From assembly GCF_005116735.1 (NCBI RefSeq), contig NZ_SWDB01000028.1:52674-116673 (forward strand): 64,000 nt of DNA, in the 5' to 3' direction. The position numbers and the translations under genes are program-made. The stretch is from Thalassotalea mangrovi (GTDB lineage: Bacteria > Pseudomonadota > Gammaproteobacteria > Enterobacterales > Alteromonadaceae). This document shows, piece after piece, positions 29,322-41,176 of the stretch. Below the pieces are notes generated by a model. The model worked only from the letters and a program-made list of their open reading frames with translations. It made no database searches and was not told where the DNA came from. Positions within the stretch are counted from its first letter, which is position 1, and every line of letters begins with the position of its first letter.

Positions 29322-30467
29322 CTAACCCTGCCGATAGGCGCTGTTTAGCACTCCAGATTGCATCAGTTTTTGCAGATGTTCATTCTCACGAGCAATAACA
29401 TCAATGATGGCCGGTTTAAACGCAGACTCAGCCAGCAAATAACTGCCATACGTGGTAGTGGCGATAAAACCACGGTTAAGCTTATGCTCTCCCTGCACCC
29501 CGGCATCGAACCGCTGCAGGCGATTGGCAATGCAGTATTCAATTCCCTGGTAATAGCAGGCCTCAAAGTGCAGCCCGACAATATCCTCAACAGCGCCCCA
29601 ATAGCGGCCGAATAATGCTTGTTGATGCACAAAAAACAAGGCACTGGCGACCGGTTTTCCTGAACGCCTGACCATTAACAGGCGACATTCACCGGGTAAC
29701 TGCTGCGACAAAAACCTGAAAAAATCCAAAGTCAGGTAACCCTGATGACCAGAGCGCTTCAGGTATGTCTGGCGATAACACTGATAGAAAAACTGCCAGT
29801 CGTTATCTTCAATCATCGCCCCTTCTATCCAGCTATATTCAAGATTTTCCCTGGCCAGTTGGTTACGCTCTTTGCGAATATTTTTACGTTTGCGGGCAGT
29901 CAGCCGCGCCAGAAAGTCATCAAAGTCCCCGTAGCCTTGGTTAAACCACTGGAACTGAATATCGATACGCGCCTCAAATCCATGCCTGGCTAGCTGTTCA
30001 CAGGTTTCCTGGTCAATAAAAAGACACTGTAGATTACTGGCTTTCAATGTCTCGAGGCGTTGCCGCAACACCTTAGCGATGCTTGCAAGTAACTCGTCTT
30101 CGGCAATGTTGCAATCAGCACATAACGCCAGGCGCGCGCCGGTTACCGGGGTAAAAGGTATGGCAGAGACCAGTTTCGGGTAGTAATCCAGTTGCCGTTG
30201 TTGATAGGCCGCCGCCCAACTCCAGTCGAACATATACTCGCCATAAGAGTGCATTTTTACATAGAGCGGCATCGCCGCAATGATTTGTTGATCAAAGCGG
30301 ACTACAAGGTGATGGCTCAACCAACCGCTATCGCCGTCAATGCAGCCCCCCCGCTCGAGGCATAATAAATAATCGTATTGGCAGAATAATGATTGTCCGG
30401 CGAATAAGCGCTGCCATTGTTGGCGAGGAACTTCTTCAATTGAGCGATGAAAGCTAGCCGTTAACAT
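29322..30467 (-). CDS. GNAT/FemAB-like acyltransferase (DUF482 family)
   Basis: 381 residues, cytoplasmic. It matches the DUF482/COG3146 pattern: FDWSWAAAYQQ, YYPKLVSAIPFTPVTGARL, FQWFNQGYGDFDDFLARL followed by RKRKNIRKERNQL, and a late GNAT-like segment FEACYYQGIEYCI then FDAGVQGEHKLNRGF. The family is related to peptidyltransferases that attach amino acids to peptidoglycan or lipids; the substrate here is unknown. It is followed at 60 bases by the small membrane protein gene, in the same direction. Confidence 0.8.
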   Translation of the reverse strand: MLTASFHRSIEEVPRQQWQRLFAGQSLFCQYDYLLCLERGGCIDGDSGWLSHHLVVRFDQQIIAAMPLYVKMHSYGEYMFDWSWAAAYQQRQLDYYPKLVSAIPFTPVTGARLALCADCNIAEDELLASIAKVLRQRLETLKASNLQCLFIDQETCEQLARHGFEARIDIQFQWFNQGYGDFDDFLARLTARKRKNIRKERNQLARENLEYSWIEGAMIEDNDWQFFYQCYRQTYLKRSGHQGYLTLDFFRFLSQQLPGECRLLMVRRSGKPVASALFFVHQQALFGRYWGAVEDIVGLHFEACYYQGIEYCIANRLQRFDAGVQGEHKLNRGFIATTTYGSYLLAESAFKPAIIDVIARENEHLQKLMQSGVLNSAYRQG

Positions 30468-30541
30468 GACTCAACTGGCCCCCCTGATTATGTGTGTTGC
30501 ATCGCCAATGGCGGCAACACACAGTTAACCATTTGCCAGGG

Positions 30542-31861
30542 TTAGTTTTTATGTACCACGCCATCTTTCATAACAAATTTAACGGACAGTAATTGACGAA
30601 TATCCTGCAATGGGTTGTCATCAACGGCAATAATGTCTGCGTACTTGCCTTTTTCCAGGGTGCCCAGCATATTGGAAGCATCAATCAAATGCGCAGCATT
30701 AACGGTTGCCGACTTAATAATATCCATTTCCGTCATCCCCGCCTGGTGCATCAGAATCGCCTCCTGGGCATTATCACCATGTTTGGAAACACCAGAGTCG
30801 GTACCAAATGCAATCTTTACCCCCTCTTCATAAGCGTTGCTGAAATTTTTTAACATGTCCGCTCCGACACGTTCCGCTTTGGCTTTAATCGCTGGCGACA
30901 TGAAGTCACTGTTCTGAGCCATTTTCAATACCGTATCGCCAGCCAGTAGCGTCGGTACCAGGTAAGCGTCGTTATCTAAAAATAGTTCAATGCTGTCCTC
31001 ATCGGCGTAGCTGCCATGTTCAATACTATCGACACCGGCGCGAAGGGCAGCGTTGATTCCCTCTGCGGCATGGGCGTGACTGGCCACTTTACGTCCCAGG
31101 GCATGCGCCGCTTCCACCACTTCCCGCAATTCATCGTCGGCCATTTGCTGACCCGTTCCGGTATTGGTGTCCGATAAAACCCCGCCGGTAGAAGTGATTT
31201 TAATGACATCGGCGCCAAACTTAATGGCCCGTCGCGTCGCTCGACGACAATCAAATGGGCCATCACAAATGGTTTTCGAGGTGTATTTATCCATTAAATC
31301 ATGGCGCATGCCATCAATATCGCCATGGCCACCGGTGACCGACACGCCACCTGAAGCAATAATTCGCGGACCGTCCACCCAGCCATTGGCAATCGCATCA
31401 CGCAGGGCATAAAGCTGCTGTGGATCTGCCCCTAAATCGCGCACTGTGGTAAAGCCGGCATCAAGGGTCTTGCGGGCAAAGTGAACGCTGCGCATCCCTG
31501 CCAGTTCAGCCGACATCTGTAACCGTTCCCTCGCATTATCCGGGCCTAATTCACCCTGGATATGAACGTGCATGTCCATTAGCCCAGGCATGACAAAATC
31601 AGTTTTCAAATCAATGATCTCAACGTTGTCACCATAATCTTTACCGGACACATAGCCAGAAACAATGTCGCTGATTTTATTGTCTTTGATCACCACCGAC
31701 TGGCGTTTTTGTACCGTTTTCCCTGGCACTGCCAGCAACTCTCCGGCATGAATAATTTTGATGCTTTCTGCCCAGGCACTGGCACTGAATAGGACGGCTG
31801 AAGCCGCGGTTAGCGCCAGATACGGCAAAGAGGAATATTTATTATTATTTTTCGTTTTCAT
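30542..31861 (-). CDS. Secreted amidohydrolase (imidazolonepropionase/Xaa-Pro dipeptidase-like)
   Basis: 439 residues. A signal peptide (about 1-31, ASAWA then E) precedes an amidohydrolase TIM barrel. Metal ligands are visible: MDMHVH, the lysine in ADVIKITSTGG (carbamylated in relatives), SHAHAAEG, SIEHGSYADE, and the Asp in FGTDSGV. Relatives hydrolyse N-acyl or Xaa-Pro dipeptides in the periplasm. It stands about 75 bases upstream of the DUF482 gene in the same direction. Confidence 0.88.
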   Translation of the reverse strand: MKTKNNNKYSSLPYLALTAASAVLFSASAWAESIKIIHAGELLAVPGKTVQKRQSVVIKDNKISDIVSGYVSGKDYGDNVEIIDLKTDFVMPGLMDMHVHIQGELGPDNARERLQMSAELAGMRSVHFARKTLDAGFTTVRDLGADPQQLYALRDAIANGWVDGPRIIASGGVSVTGGHGDIDGMRHDLMDKYTSKTICDGPFDCRRATRRAIKFGADVIKITSTGGVLSDTNTGTGQQMADDELREVVEAAHALGRKVASHAHAAEGINAALRAGVDSIEHGSYADEDSIELFLDNDAYLVPTLLAGDTVLKMAQNSDFMSPAIKAKAERVGADMLKNFSNAYEEGVKIAFGTDSGVSKHGDNAQEAILMHQAGMTEMDIIKSATVNAAHLIDASNMLGTLEKGKYADIIAVDDNPLQDIRQLLSVKFVMKDGVVHKN

Positions 31862-31941
31862 CGGATTTCCTTACAACGTTTTTAATAACCGGCAATCAAT
31901 AAGATTACTTTGAAAAGAGGTAACCTATTAATATCACAATC

Positions 31942-31977
31942 AAAAAAAAAATCTAAGAGCGCTGGCCCTTAGATTTT
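31942..31977 (-). terminator. Terminator after slyD
   Basis: A 10-bp stem, AAAATCTAAG with CTTAGATTTT, ends on the minus strand in a run of T (the A-run at 31942-31950), 44 bases after the slyD stop. Confidence 0.8.
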
Positions 31978-32020
31978 CTGTTGTCATGCAATTTCCTGAC
32001 TACGGTAAGCTAATTAGCCG

Positions 32021-32503
32021 TTAATGTTGGTGACCGCCAACACCATGGGCATGACCATGGGAAATTTCCTGCTCATCCGCTTCACGCACGGCAACAATAT
32101 CGATATCAAACTCCAGGGTCTGACCGGCAAGTGGGTGATTGGTATCAACCGTGATCATAAATTTCCCCACCTTAACGACAGTCACCTGACGTTGACCCTG
32201 CTCGGTATTGACGACCGCAACCATACCTGGCTTCCAATTGCTGGCTCCTTGCAGGTGCTTGGCAGGGATTCGTTGTATCGCCTCTTGTAAATACTCGCCA
32301 TAACCGTTTTCTGGAGTAACGGTGACACTAAAACTTTCACCCTGCTCCTTATCGATAAGTGCATCTTCTACACCCTTGATCATCGCGTTATGACCAACCA
32401 GTAACGCTAACGGATCGCCGCCTTTTGAATCTTCCAGCACCTGGCCATCCGAATCTTTTAACACATAATGGAACTGCACTACCGTATCTTTGGCTACCTT
32501 CAT
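32021..32503 (-). CDS. slyD: FKBP-type peptidyl-prolyl isomerase SlyD
   Basis: 160 residues. The FKBP domain opens VVQFHYVLKDSDGQVLEDS, with an inserted flap region (about 70-120) holding NGYGEYLQEAIQRIP as in SlyD. The C-terminus is short but His-rich (SHGHAHGVGGHQH), the metal-binding tail that in E. coli delivers nickel; it is shorter than in E. coli SlyD (196 residues). It is both a prolyl isomerase and a chaperone. It is monocistronic between a terminator and a repeat element. Confidence 0.92.
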   Translation of the reverse strand: MKVAKDTVVQFHYVLKDSDGQVLEDSKGGDPLALLVGHNAMIKGVEDALIDKEQGESFSVTVTPENGYGEYLQEAIQRIPAKHLQGASNWKPGMVAVVNTEQGQRQVTVVKVGKFMITVDTNHPLAGQTLEFDIDIVAVREADEQEISHGHAHGVGGHQH

Positions 32504-32560
32504 TTTTTATCCTGTTCTTACAACTGATGAAAATTATTTCGAGATACCCAGTCTGCTAAT

Positions 32561-32825
32561 ATACCAATCACATTAAATTATTGCTCACTCAGTGAGAATT
32601 TAAAGGCGTTTAGGCAAGGCTTTGATTGCAGAGAATGGTCGTTCCATTGTCAAAATCAGTAATGCAGGATAAACGCCTTTAAAACTCACCCGTAGGGAGT
32701 TTATCAGAGGCCCATTTACGGCCCTAGATTTCATTAATATAGAATGACTATATCAATGAAATCTATGTTGTAACTGAACCTCTGCCCTAACTCTGAGTTG
32801 TGCACAAACTTAATGTGATTGGTAT
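32561..32825. repeat. Dispersed structured repeat, family 1, copy C (full length)
   Basis: A 265-bp copy, nearly identical to copy A: ends ATACCAATCACATTAA and TTAATGTGATTGGTAT form a perfect 16-bp inverted repeat. It keeps the CTCACTCAGTGAG palindrome and all inner hairpins. It lies 58 bases upstream of the slyD start and about 100 bases past the pntB stop. Together with the next 100 bases it fills the gap between the two genes. Confidence 0.88.
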
Positions 32826-32873
32826 AACAACTGGAGTCGCTATCAGTATACGCTAAAACCAATAAAATAAATG

Positions 32874-32907
32874 CAAAAAGGCCAACATCCTAAACGAACA
32901 TTGGCCT
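32874..32907 (-). terminator. Terminator of pntAB
   Basis: Stem AGGCCAA with TTGGCCT, 15-base loop, and a T-run on the minus strand (A-run at 32874-32878), about 20 bases past the pntB stop. Confidence 0.75.
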
Positions 32908-32927
32908 CGCTCTTGAGCACTTTAGGT

Positions 32928-34307
32928 TTAACTCAGTGCGTGATTAATTGCATCCACTGACGCTTTCGCATCGCCAAACAGCATTTGCGTATTTTCTTTA
33001 AAAAACAGGGGATTCTGCACCCCTGCATAGCCCGTATTCATCGATCGCTTAAAGACGATTACCTGCCGGGCATTCCAGACCTTCAGAACAGGCATGCCAG
33101 CAATCGGGCTATTCGGGTCTTCGCTGGCCGCCGGATTTACCGTATCATTGGCGCCAATAACCAGGACCACGTCGGTTTTACTGAAGTCGTCGTTGATTTC
33201 ATCCATCCCCAGTACGATATCATAGGGAACTTTGGCTTCGGCTAACAATACATTCATATGCCCTGGCAGGCGCCCTGCCACCGGATGAATGGCAAAGCGA
33301 ACATTGACACCCTTAGCTTTAAGCGCCTGGGTCATTTCAAAGACCGGATATTGGGCCTGTGCTACCGCCATCCCGTAACCTGGGGTAATGATCACCGATT
33401 TGGCCTGACTCAGGCTATCAGCGACCGCCTGTGCTGTGGTTTCGATGTAATCACCGTAATCCGTGTCACCATCGACAATCACCTCAGTGCCAAAGCCACC
33501 AGCAATAACACTGATGAACGAGCGGTTCATCGCTTTACACATGATATAAGATAAAATGGCACCGGAGGAGCCCACCAGGGCACCGGTAATAATCAGCAAA
33601 TCATTACCCAGCATAAATCCAGCAGCTGCCGCCGCCCAGCCAGAATAGGAATTGAGCATCGATACCACGACCGGCATATCGGCACCTCCGATAGAAGCCA
33701 CCAAATGCCAGCCAAATACCAGGGCAATGATGGTCATTAGCCACAATGGACCAAATGCGCCTTTGGCAACAATGAAGTAAATCATTAATGCGAAACAAAT
33801 AATACCTGCGATCAGGTTCATTTTATGGCGATGTGGCAGCATCAGCGCCGCACTATTGACCAGTCCCCGTAGCTTCGCAAAGGCCACTATCGAGCCGGTA
33901 AAGGTGACTGCTCCGATAAAAATACCGAGAAATACTTCCACCAAATGGATATTGAGTTCGGCTCCACGTAGACCCGAAGTGTGGTCGAAAAAGCTGTTAT
34001 AACCGACCAGCACCGCTGCCAATCCGACAAAGCTGTGTAAAATCGCCACCAGTTCCGGCATCTGCGTCATTTCAACCTTTTTCGCCAGGTGCAAGCCAAT
34101 CATCGCACCAACCAGCATGCAGGCCAGGATTATCCATAGCGCTGAGGTTTGTGCTGCTGCCAGAGTGGCAATCAGCGCAATCGTCATGCCAGTTATGCCA
34201 AACCAGTTACCCGATTGGGCCGTTTCCTGTTTACTAAGCCCGGCCAGACTCAGAATAAAACACAGGGCGGCAAGGATATAAGCGGCGGTAATCATTCCTT
34301 CAGACAT
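32928..34307 (-). CDS. pntB: NAD(P) transhydrogenase subunit beta
   Basis: 459 residues (E. coli 462). An N-terminal membrane domain of about nine helices is followed by the NADP-binding domain (about 290-459) with [40 protein letters not shown] and [16 protein letters not shown]. With PntA it couples proton entry to hydride transfer from NADH to NADP. It begins 10 bases after pntA. Confidence 0.97.
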   Translation of the reverse strand: MSEGMITAAYILAALCFILSLAGLSKQETAQSGNWFGITGMTIALIATLAAAQTSALWIILACMLVGAMIGLHLAKKVEMTQMPELVAILHSFVGLAAVLVGYNSFFDHTSGLRGAELNIHLVEVFLGIFIGAVTFTGSIVAFAKLRGLVNSAALMLPHRHKMNLIAGIICFALMIYFIVAKGAFGPLWLMTIIALVFGWHLVASIGGADMPVVVSMLNSYSGWAAAAAGFMLGNDLLIITGALVGSSGAILSYIMCKAMNRSFISVIAGGFGTEVIVDGDTDYGDYIETTAQAVADSLSQAKSVIITPGYGMAVAQAQYPVFEMTQALKAKGVNVRFAIHPVAGRLPGHMNVLLAEAKVPYDIVLGMDEINDDFSKTDVVLVIGANDTVNPAASEDPNSPIAGMPVLKVWNARQVIVFKRSMNTGYAGVQNPLFFKENTQMLFGDAKASVDAINHALS

Positions 34308-34317
34308 CTTAGTCTCC

Positions 34318-35859
34318 TTACTTACGGAACATTTTCAGCATCCGCTGGGTCACGAAGAAACCGCCAGCGATATTCACGGTAGCTATCAGTATGGCGAAGC
34401 CTGCCAATACATCGACCAGTAGCGATCCTGAACCTATTTGCAATAATGCCCCGAGAATAATGATTCCGGAGATAGCATTCGTTACGCTCATGAGCGGAGT
34501 GTGCAAGGCATGGGTAACATTCCATACCAGGTGGTAGCCAACCACGCAGGATAAAACAAATACGGTAAAGTGGGATAAAAATTCAGGGGGTGCCACATCC
34601 GCAATCCACAGGAAGATCAATACTGCAAATCCCAGCATTAACAGTTTATTCGCCGGATGGGCGTTCGACTCACTCGATTCCTCAGCCGCTGGTGCATCGC
34701 CTTTGACAACAGCAGGTTTTACTTTGGGTGCTGCTGAAACCTTAATCGCAGGAGGTGGAAAGGTGATTTCTCCTTCTTTTATTACCGTCATATGACGAAC
34801 CACCGAATCCTCAAAGTCGAGCTGCAAATGACCATCTTTTTCTGGCGTGAGAAGTTTTAACAGATTAGCAAGGTTGTTCGCGTACAGTTGACTTGACTGA
34901 TTAGGTAACCGTGAAACCAGATCGGTGTATCCAATAATCTTAACCTGTTGGTGCAGCGTCAACTCTCCCGGTTTAGTTAGCTCACAGTTGCCACCACCGG
35001 GAGCCGCCAAATCGACAATCACGCTGCCAGGTTTCATCGACTCCACCATGTCTTTGGTGATTAACGTCGGCGCTTTTTTACCCGGGATCATCGCTGTAGT
35101 AATAATAATATCGACATCCTTTGCCTGCTCGGCAAACAATGCCATTTCCGCTTCGATAAATGCCGCACTCATTTCTTTGGCATAACCATCGGCAGAATCA
35201 GAATCTTCCTCAAAATCCAGTTCCAGAAACTCTGCACCCATGGAGACGATTTGTTCTTTCACTTCTTCGCGGGTATCAAAAGCGCGCACAATGGCACCAA
35301 GGCTGCCAGCAGTACCTATTGCCGCTAGGCCTGCGACACCGGCACCTATGATAAGTACTTTTGCCGGTTCAATATTTCCTGCCGCGGTAATTTGCCCGGT
35401 GAGAAAACGACCAAACTCATTGGTAGCTTCCACCACTGCCCGATAACCGGCAATATTTGCCATTGAACTGAGCGCATCCAAAGACTGCGAACGGGTCATC
35501 CGCGGCACCATATCCATCGCCAGGGTATTGATTTCTCGCTCAGCCAATGACTGCAGCAAGTCTTGCTGTTGGGCCGGAGCAATGAAACTGATTAAATAAC
35601 TTTGCGGTGTCAGCAGCGCAACCTCGTCTGCTTGCGGGGCATTAACTTTCAATACCACATCACAAGCCAGGGCCTGCTCCCGGTCGGTGATCTCCGCCCC
35701 GGCTTGCCGGTAAGCCGCATCATTAAAACTGGCTTTATCTCCGGCACCTGCCTCCACACAAACCTGATAGCCAAGTTTGGCTATCGCTTCGACAGATTTT
35801 GGTGATACCGCGACGCGATTTTCCCCGGCCAGGGTTTCTTTGGGTACTCCAATGCGCAT
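34318..35859 (-). CDS. pntA: NAD(P) transhydrogenase subunit alpha
   Basis: 513 residues (E. coli 510). The alanine-dehydrogenase-like N-terminal half begins [19 protein letters not shown] and holds the NAD-binding [19 protein letters not shown] Pro/Ala/Lys-rich linker (about 370-400) leads to four membrane helices. The gene is complete, not split into A1 and A2 as in some bacteria. An AAGGAAAC ribosome-binding site precedes the ATG. It is the first gene of pntAB. Confidence 0.97.
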   Translation of the reverse strand: MRIGVPKETLAGENRVAVSPKSVEAIAKLGYQVCVEAGAGDKASFNDAAYRQAGAEITDREQALACDVVLKVNAPQADEVALLTPQSYLISFIAPAQQQDLLQSLAEREINTLAMDMVPRMTRSQSLDALSSMANIAGYRAVVEATNEFGRFLTGQITAAGNIEPAKVLIIGAGVAGLAAIGTAGSLGAIVRAFDTREEVKEQIVSMGAEFLELDFEEDSDSADGYAKEMSAAFIEAEMALFAEQAKDVDIIITTAMIPGKKAPTLITKDMVESMKPGSVIVDLAAPGGGNCELTKPGELTLHQQVKIIGYTDLVSRLPNQSSQLYANNLANLLKLLTPEKDGHLQLDFEDSVVRHMTVIKEGEITFPPPAIKVSAAPKVKPAVVKGDAPAAEESSESNAHPANKLLMLGFAVLIFLWIADVAPPEFLSHFTVFVLSCVVGYHLVWNVTHALHTPLMSVTNAISGIIILGALLQIGSGSLLVDVLAGFAILIATVNIAGGFFVTQRMLKMFRK

Positions 35860-36183
35860 ATCGTTTCCTTGCTACATTTTATTGTTAATCTGGATTCGTA
35901 ATTGCTTGAATTTATTAGTATCACTTAACGAGCAAAAATTAAACAAAACAACCCGGAAATTGTGAATATTCTGTAAAAATAATTCAGCTATTTGATAAAA
36001 AAGTGTTTGATAACAACATTTTTTGCGGTATGGTGAATATCAATTGTGAATTCATTGAATCGCAATTGCTATAAAACTGATTAGCCCCCATGTAGAATCA
36101 GTGCAGACAACGATTTACCGGATAATGTAAGTAAATCAGGTCGTTGAATAATTGCACATTGATAATGGACAGGTTAAACAGCC
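35860..36183. other. Divergent intergenic region, pntA / periplasmic protein gene
   Basis: An A+T-rich 324-bp spacer containing the promoters of two divergent genes. I see a -10-like ATACTAAT on the minus strand for pntA, near 35915-35925. It holds no ORF with a ribosome-binding site and none of the window's repeats. Confidence 0.4.
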
Positions 36184-36624
36184 ATGAAAAAATTCCTTTG
36201 CGCCAGCCTTCTTCTTTTTACACTGCCTTTTTCTGTGTCAGCTAACTCCTCGCTAACCGAGGAAAAAATCACTGCTATCGCTGAGCAGTTTGTCAATTTC
36301 CATAAAACCGAAGCGGTCGAGCTGTTACAGAAGATTCTCGCCCCGGACGTCAATGTTACTGTGACTCAGGGCTCCAACGGTTATGGCTTTGTATTAAATT
36401 ACAATCGTCAGGAATATATCGATTACCTGCAAAAAGGCCATAAAAGTAAATTTCGTATCGGTACCGATGTTACCTACGTATCGTCAGAGTTTCTCGGTAA
36501 TCGCGAAGCCAAATTTATCGTCCGCTATCGTTCCAAGCAACTGAATAAATATGTTTGGGTGGAAGGCATCGTGAGGGTCGTCGGTAAAGACGTGCAAATT
36601 ACCGAAATCGAAGAATATACCTAA
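36184..36624 (+). CDS. Periplasmic NTF2-like protein, unknown function
   Basis: 146 residues with a clear signal peptide (1-20, ending VSAN). The mature part has the pattern of a small alpha+beta NTF2-like domain: ITAIAEQFVNFHKTEAVELL, APDVNVTVTQ, YIDYLQKGHKSKF, and alternating strands to the end. I recognise no named family and no catalytic residues. It is a single gene, divergent from pntA, with a terminator about 110 bases past its stop. Confidence 0.7.
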   Translation: MKKFLCASLLLFTLPFSVSANSSLTEEKITAIAEQFVNFHKTEAVELLQKILAPDVNVTVTQGSNGYGFVLNYNRQEYIDYLQKGHKSKFRIGTDVTYVSSEFLGNREAKFIVRYRSKQLNKYVWVEGIVRVVGKDVQITEIEEYT

Positions 36625-36731
36625 GTCGGGAATTGCCTGATTTACTCTAGAATCTGTCATCTGCTGTAAGTGTCATGCAACCACCGGCACTCTAAATATG
36701 GGGTTGTGATGTTGATACTCCCTAACCCTTT

Positions 36732-36767
36732 AGCTTAACTCGGTTAACCTCGCGTTAAGCTTTTTTT
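36732..36767 (+). terminator. Terminator between the periplasmic protein gene and the RND pump
   Basis: Stem AGCTTAAC with GTTAAGCT around a 14-base loop, followed by a run of seven T that reaches the stop codon of the convergent RND gene. Confidence 0.78.
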
Positions 36768-39700
36768 ATTGCCGCGTTGCCTGTCCTTTGACGCGTTCCC
36801 GCAATGTCTGAACAATCACATAACAAACAGGGATAATAATGGTGCCGATAACCAGCGCCACAAACATCCCTCCAAACACAGTCACCCCTAAGGAACGTTG
36901 GCTAAACATACCCGCACCACTGGCGATAACCAACGGCAAAATGCCAACAATAAAAGAAACACCGGTCATGCATACCGCCCGAAAGCGCAGGTTAGCAGCG
37001 ATACTAGCCGCATCAACTATGCTTTGCCCTTCCTGCTCACGCTGGTGACGAGCAAATTCGACGATCAGGATGGCATTTTTTGCCGCCATACCAATCAATA
37101 AAATAAGCCCAACCTGTGCAAATAAATTCAATGCAATCCCCATCACATTAAGCGCCAGCAAGGCACCGGCAATGGCCATCGGTACCACCAGGATAATCGC
37201 GGTCGGAACCGACCAGCTTTCATACTGGCCAACCAGGAACAAATAAATGAACACCAGGGCCAGGGAGTAGGCATAGATCGCCATATTACCTGCTTCGATT
37301 TCCTGGTAGGTCATACCGGTCCATTCCGACTGGTAGCCAGAAGGTAATACATTGGCAGCGACGTTCTCCATTGCCTTAATTCCGTCCCCGGAACTAAAAC
37401 CCTGACTGGGTTCGGCGCGCACCGTTACTGAGTTATAGAGGTTATAGCGGTCACTGATATCCGGGCCATGAACCGGCTCGACCGTGGCAAAGGTATTCAA
37501 CGGAATCATTTCACCACGATTATTGCGCACAAATAACATAAACAGGTCGGACACTGAGCCTCGATAATCAGGCTTAGCCTGCATGATCACTTTGTAAGTC
37601 TGGCCGAATTTAGTGAAGTCATTCACATATTGTGAGCCGAGTTGCGCCTGTAGCGTCGCAAATATACTGTCAATATTTATGCCCAGCGCCTTGGCCTTAA
37701 CCCGATCAACATCAATTAAATACTGCGGTACGTTGGCTCTGAATGTACTGTACACATTGCTAAGAGCAGGGTCCTGATTGGCTTCAACAACAAAATCATT
37801 AAGAACCTGGGCAAAGTCACTGGCAGGCCTCGCTAAAGAATCCTGGACGATAAATTCCAGTCCCCCTACTGCCCCCATGCCCGGTACCGCCGGCGGCGCG
37901 ATTGCCACCACCTGCGCTTCGGGGATTTGCGAAAAGGCCATCGCATTGACGCTTTGGGTCACCGCAAAAACTACATCTTCTTCCCTGGCTCGCTGATCCC
38001 AGTGTTTAAGAACAATAAACAAGGTACCGGCATTGCTTTGCGCCGCCGAATTTAAAATGGAATACCCGGATACCGAAGTGACACTTTCGATGCGTTTATC
38101 TGTGCCTAGGCCATCGCTGAGTTTGTCGAGAACCTGCTGGGTACGCCCCAGAGAACTGGCATCAGGTAATTGCACCGAGACAATAAAAATGCCTTTATCT
38201 TCATCCGGAACAAAGCCTGTAGGGGTGCGCAGGAACCCCCAGCCGAGGGCGACAAACAATACCAGCATAGCGAGCGACACCGCCACAATCTTGCGAACCA
38301 GATAGGCGACCGCCTGGGAATAACGCTGACGAATTTTGTCAAACCAGTGATTAAAGGCCCGGTACCAGCCAGATTCCTTGTTTTCTGCTTTTAACAGCAA
38401 CCGACAAAGTGCCGGGCTCAGGGTCAGGGCGTTTAACGAACTAAAACATACCGCCACACAAATGGTCACCGCGAATTGTCGATACATAATACCGGTGAGC
38501 CCCGGTAATAAGGCGACCGGAACAAATACCGCCAGCAATACCAAGGTGGTGGCAATTATCGGTCCGGTCACCTCCTGCATGGTTAAGGTAACCGCCTGTT
38601 CCGCAGTCATCTTTGACTCGCTCAAATGCCGTTGCGTATTTTCCACCACCAAAATGGCATCATCGACCACCACGCCGATGGCGAGGATCAGGCCAAACAA
38701 GGTAATGGTATTAATTGACATATCAGCCAGCAATAAAATCCCAAATGACGCAATTAACGAGACTGGAATGGCAATCGATGGGACAATGGCCGCCCGCCAG
38801 TTACCGAGAAAGACAAAGGTGATGATTATCACCAACGCTACCGCCTGGTATAAGGAGGTTTGCACTTTGCTTATCGATGTACTGATATAACGTGTTGTAT
38901 CGTAACCGATGGAATAATCGATCCCTTCAGGAAAATCCGCGGCCAGTTGTGACATTAATGTTTTAACATTCTCACCGGTTGCCAGCGCATTCGCGCCCGG
39001 CAACAGATACAGGGCAACGGTACTGGCGGGCTTACCATCAACCTGAGTAACCACCGAATAATTCTCCTGGCCTAACTCAATGTCGGCGACATCCTTTAGA
39101 TACACAAACGAGCCATCGGAACGTGAACGGATGATAATATCCGCAAATTCATCGACTTCACTTAAGGTGCCTTTGGCCTGCAAGGTGTATTGGGTCTGAA
39201 TATTTTCTTCATAGGGAGGTGCCCCTACCTTACCGGCAGCAACCTGAATATTCTGCTCCTGCAGGGCGCTGCGAATATCATTCGCGGTTACCCGCAACGA
39301 CGCCATCTTCTGCGGATCGAGCCAGATACGCATCGAGTAATTGGCCTCCCCCATAATCATCGCTTCCGACACGCCGTCGACGCGCTTCAGGCGATTCAGC
39401 AAGTTAATTTTGATGTAGTTTGAGATAAATACCCGGTCGAATTCATCACTGTCTGAGAACACATTGACCAGGAACAACATGTCCGGTGATTGTTTTTTTA
39501 CCGTAATGCCCGCCAGGCGGATATCCTGGGGCAATTTCGGTTCAGCCATCGCGACCTGGTTTTGAACCCGAACCAGTGCCAGGTCGGTGTCGGTACCCAC
39601 CGCAAACGTTACCGTCAGCCGATAGCTGCCATCATTGGCGCTTTTTGAGGACATATAAATCATCCCTTCGACACCATTGACCACTTCTTCTATCGGTTGT

Positions 39701-39888
39701 GCAACTTTCTCCTTAACTACAGATGCCGAGGCGCCAGTGTAATTGGCGCTAACCACCACCTGCGGCGGGGCAACGGATGGGTACTCAGAAATGGGCAGGA
39801 TCGCAGCGGCGATAATCCCAATTAAACTCAGGACAATGGCGATAACCAGGGCGAGTTTAGGTCGTCTGATGAAGGTTTGACTAAACAT
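36766..39888 (-). CDS. RND efflux pump permease (HAE1/AcrB-type)
   Basis: 1040 residues, the normal length of AcrB-type permeases. It begins [19 protein letters not shown], and has two large periplasmic loops and twelve helices. The proton-relay residues are present: the Asp pair in [19 protein letters not shown] and Lys in [14 protein letters not shown]. The docking-loop GAMPP-like segment is less clear. It takes drugs or other hydrophobic compounds from the periplasm or membrane out through an outer-membrane channel, which is not encoded nearby. It begins 2 bases after the adaptor gene, which is upstream. Confidence 0.95.
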   Translation of the reverse strand: MFSQTFIRRPKLALVIAIVLSLIGIIAAAILPISEYPSVAPPQVVVSANYTGASASVVKEKVAQPIEEVVNGVEGMIYMSSKSANDGSYRLTVTFAVGTDTDLALVRVQNQVAMAEPKLPQDIRLAGITVKKQSPDMLFLVNVFSDSDEFDRVFISNYIKINLLNRLKRVDGVSEAMIMGEANYSMRIWLDPQKMASLRVTANDIRSALQEQNIQVAAGKVGAPPYEENIQTQYTLQAKGTLSEVDEFADIIIRSRSDGSFVYLKDVADIELGQENYSVVTQVDGKPASTVALYLLPGANALATGENVKTLMSQLAADFPEGIDYSIGYDTTRYISTSISKVQTSLYQAVALVIIITFVFLGNWRAAIVPSIAIPVSLIASFGILLLADMSINTITLFGLILAIGVVVDDAILVVENTQRHLSESKMTAEQAVTLTMQEVTGPIIATTLVLLAVFVPVALLPGLTGIMYRQFAVTICVAVCFSSLNALTLSPALCRLLLKAENKESGWYRAFNHWFDKIRQRYSQAVAYLVRKIVAVSLAMLVLFVALGWGFLRTPTGFVPDEDKGIFIVSVQLPDASSLGRTQQVLDKLSDGLGTDKRIESVTSVSGYSILNSAAQSNAGTLFIVLKHWDQRAREEDVVFAVTQSVNAMAFSQIPEAQVVAIAPPAVPGMGAVGGLEFIVQDSLARPASDFAQVLNDFVVEANQDPALSNVYSTFRANVPQYLIDVDRVKAKALGINIDSIFATLQAQLGSQYVNDFTKFGQTYKVIMQAKPDYRGSVSDLFMLFVRNNRGEMIPLNTFATVEPVHGPDISDRYNLYNSVTVRAEPSQGFSSGDGIKAMENVAANVLPSGYQSEWTGMTYQEIEAGNMAIYAYSLALVFIYLFLVGQYESWSVPTAIILVVPMAIAGALLALNVMGIALNLFAQVGLILLIGMAAKNAILIVEFARHQREQEGQSIVDAASIAANLRFRAVCMTGVSFIVGILPLVIASGAGMFSQRSLGVTVFGGMFVALVIGTIIIPVCYVIVQTLRERVKGQATRQ

Positions 39889-39890
39889 CC

Positions 39891-41045
39891 TCAGTCCTCT
39901 GACTGAGGAGCGACAGGAGCATCGGCCTCAACCGGCTTGATTTTTTGACCACTGCGGATTCGTTGCACACCGTTAATGACGATAGTATCGCCGATATCGA
40001 GCCCCTGGCTGACAATAACCATGATATCGACACGCTCGCCAAGCTTTACATTTTGTCGGGAAACCACTTGCTTATCATCGACCAGCATCACAAACTCTCC
40101 TTGTTGATCAGACTGAACTGCCGTTTGCGGTATCATCACCTTGTTGGTCTCTTTCGGCTCTTCGACAATGACATTAACGTATTGCCCGGGCTTAAGAATG
40201 CCATCAGGATTGGGGATCGTAGCTCGCACTTCCATGGTGCCGGTTTTGGGATCGACGCGATTGGAAACAAATGTAATCTTGCCTTCGTGGGGATAAATGT
40301 CGTCTTTTTCTATGGCGATTTTGACCCGCTCCTGTTCGCGGCGTTCGGCACGTGGCAAGCGGGCTTTCGCTTCGGTAAATTTTTTCGCCATTCGCCAATA
40401 GACCTTTTCACTGACAAAAAACGGCACTTCCATAAAATGGGTAGCCACTATCGTGGTCAGCTCGCCGGATTCGGGGCTGACAACATCGCCGACACTGTAA
40501 ATACTGCGGCCGATTTTTCCGGAAATGGGAGCTTCAATGGTGGCATAACTCAAATCAACTTTGGCATTATCAAGTTGTGCTTCGGCGGCAGCTAACGCCG
40601 ATTGTGCCTCCAGTAACTTGGCTTCCAGGTCATCCAGTTCTGAGCTTGAAATATATCCATCCGGTGCCAGCTCCTGGCCACGCTGAAAATTTTTATCGGC
40701 GGCGGTCAGCGCCGATTGCGCCCGGGCCACCTGAGCTTCACTTTGCTTTTTTTGTGCCTGGAGCTCATCATCGTTGAGTTTAAACAGTATGCTACCTGCT
40801 TCAATTTCCTTGCCTTCAGAAAAGTTAATGGATTCGATTTTCGCTTTGACCCTGGCAAGAATTTTTACATCGCTCGAGGCATTCAATCGCCCCACGAAAC
40901 TCACTGACCCGCGGTGCGGAAACGTGTGAACTTTCTGCACAATGACTTCCACTTCCTGAGCTTGTTCCGGCGCAGGTTTGCATCCGGGCAGCAATGTCAG
41001 GAGCACGAGCGTTACACTTATGTAGACAAGAATTGTTTTTGTCAT
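39891..41045 (-). CDS. RND efflux periplasmic adaptor lipoprotein (AcrA-type)
   Basis: 384 residues from the ATG at 41045 ([10 protein letters not shown]), chosen for the AGGA 8 bases upstream and because it gives a normal lipoprotein signal with lipobox LPGC. The frame extends 18 more codons without support. The protein has the lipoyl half-motifs ([25 protein letters not shown]), a coiled-coil hairpin (about 95-165, rich in Ala, Gln and Glu), and the beta-barrel and membrane-proximal domains. It couples the permease to an outer-membrane channel. It forms a two-gene operon with the permease. Confidence 0.92.
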   Translation of the reverse strand: MTKTILVYISVTLVLLTLLPGCKPAPEQAQEVEVIVQKVHTFPHRGSVSFVGRLNASSDVKILARVKAKIESINFSEGKEIEAGSILFKLNDDELQAQKKQSEAQVARAQSALTAADKNFQRGQELAPDGYISSSELDDLEAKLLEAQSALAAAEAQLDNAKVDLSYATIEAPISGKIGRSIYSVGDVVSPESGELTTIVATHFMEVPFFVSEKVYWRMAKKFTEAKARLPRAERREQERVKIAIEKDDIYPHEGKITFVSNRVDPKTGTMEVRATIPNPDGILKPGQYVNVIVEEPKETNKVMIPQTAVQSDQQGEFVMLVDDKQVVSRQNVKLGERVDIMVIVSQGLDIGDTIVINGVQRIRSGQKIKPVEADAPVAPQSED

Positions 41046-41176
41046 AATGGGTATCCTGTCAATAATCGATGATGGTTGCACATCTACAACTAATACCAAT
41101 CAGCTAGTTATCGTGAACGTTATAAATCGATATAAGTATAGAAAAGATATAGATTTTGATAGTAAATGACCGAGAC

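Noticed and set aside
38378-38890. A 170-codon plus-strand frame
   Set aside because: It is antisense to the first RND permease; the permease motifs leave no doubt about the coding strand.
39945-40595. A 216-codon plus-strand frame
   Set aside because: It lies wholly opposite the efflux adaptor gene, has no ribosome-binding site and no family resemblance.
41093-41102. ATACCAATCA upstream of the first RND adaptor gene, like a family-1 repeat end
   Set aside because: No partner end and no inner element sequence follow; ten bases alone can occur by chance.
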